Source of the DNA: Anaerolineales bacterium UBA6131
Lineage (GTDB): Bacteria; Chloroflexota; Anaerolineae; UBA2200
Reading direction: 5' to 3'
Length of the DNA: 30,775 nt
Assembly: GCA_002435875.1 (NCBI GenBank)
Contig: DIVN01000082.1
Span: forward strand, 27,661 to 58,435
Shown: positions 30,748 through 30,775 of the stretch, in pieces
Layout: the number at the start of each line of letters is the position of its first letter
Position numbering within the stretch: the stretch's first letter is position 1
Position numbers and translations under genes: made by a program
Notes under the pieces: generated by a model
Seen by the model: only the letters and a program-made list of their open reading frames with translations
Databases searched by the model: none
Told to the model about the DNA's origin: nothing

Positions 30748-30775
30748 ATCGTCGTTCCGACTCACAATAGCTGTT

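Noticed and set aside
1..30775. CRISPR arrays, insertion sequences, integrase genes or attachment sites
   Set aside because: No regularly spaced repeats, terminal inverted repeats, transposase-like protein or duplication of the tRNA-Gly 3' end was seen.

Overview
The window looks like a chromosomal segment of a Chloroflexota bacterium, probably Anaerolineae or a relative; this is inference. The supporting signs are a Tad/Flp pilus operon with several TadE-like pseudopilins and no secretin gene in view, a secreted PA14/golvesin-like protein with Thr/Pro-rich linkers, very frequent GTG/TTG starts with good Shine-Dalgarno sites, and moderately high GC. No phage, transposon, integrase or CRISPR array was seen, so it reads as ordinary chromosome carrying a few unusual genes.

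Layout. 1-1476 (+): the 3' end of a lysine 2,3-aminomutase gene overlapping an ATP-grasp (D-Ala-D-Ala ligase-like) gene. 1625-5655 (+): a small zinc-ribbon protein, type I methionine aminopeptidase behind a clear sigma-70-type promoter, a eukaryote-type DNA topoisomerase IB with all five catalytic residues, and a YggS-family PLP protein ending in a strong terminator. 5806-10022 (-): a knotted YgeW-like carbamoyltransferase, a YgeY-family M20 hydrolase, a DUF362 protein and exonuclease III, closely spaced. 10151-10223 (-): tRNA-Gly(CCC) with its own promoter. 10299-17954 (-): a ten-gene Tad operon transcribed from a near-consensus promoter, in the order tadZ, cpaB/rcpC, tadA, tadB, tadC, two flp pilins, prepilin peptidase, three tadE-like genes. 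18294-24322 (+): a translationally coupled pair of STAND/NACHT-type NTPase genes. The first is a 1562-residue protein with an NTPase at each end and HEAT repeats between; the second is a STAND ATPase fused to an OmpR/PhoB-type DNA-binding domain. 24347-25171 (-): HAD hydrolase. 25246-27204 (+): the secreted PA14/golvesin-like protein. 27277-30651 (-): a housekeeping group of ybeY, a 7TM-HD (PgpH-type) phosphodiesterase, yqeY and rpsU, with a near-consensus promoter upstream of rpsU.

How the genes may work together. The Tad operon should build a Flp pilus: TadZ for localisation, TadA as motor, TadB/TadC as inner platform, two small pilins, one prepilin peptidase and minor pseudopilins. The STAND pair is transcribed divergently from it, with about 0.34 kb between the starts. 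The first protein's C-terminal ATPase closely resembles the ATPase of the second, and the second ends in a DNA-binding domain, so the pair looks like a sensor/regulator or defence-type module whose trigger and output are unknown.

The two most noteworthy items are the eukaryote-type topoisomerase IB, which naturally carries Ser at the position of human Asn722 (a camptothecin-resistance position), and the STAND/NACHT pair. All family assignments come from reading motifs; no database search was run.
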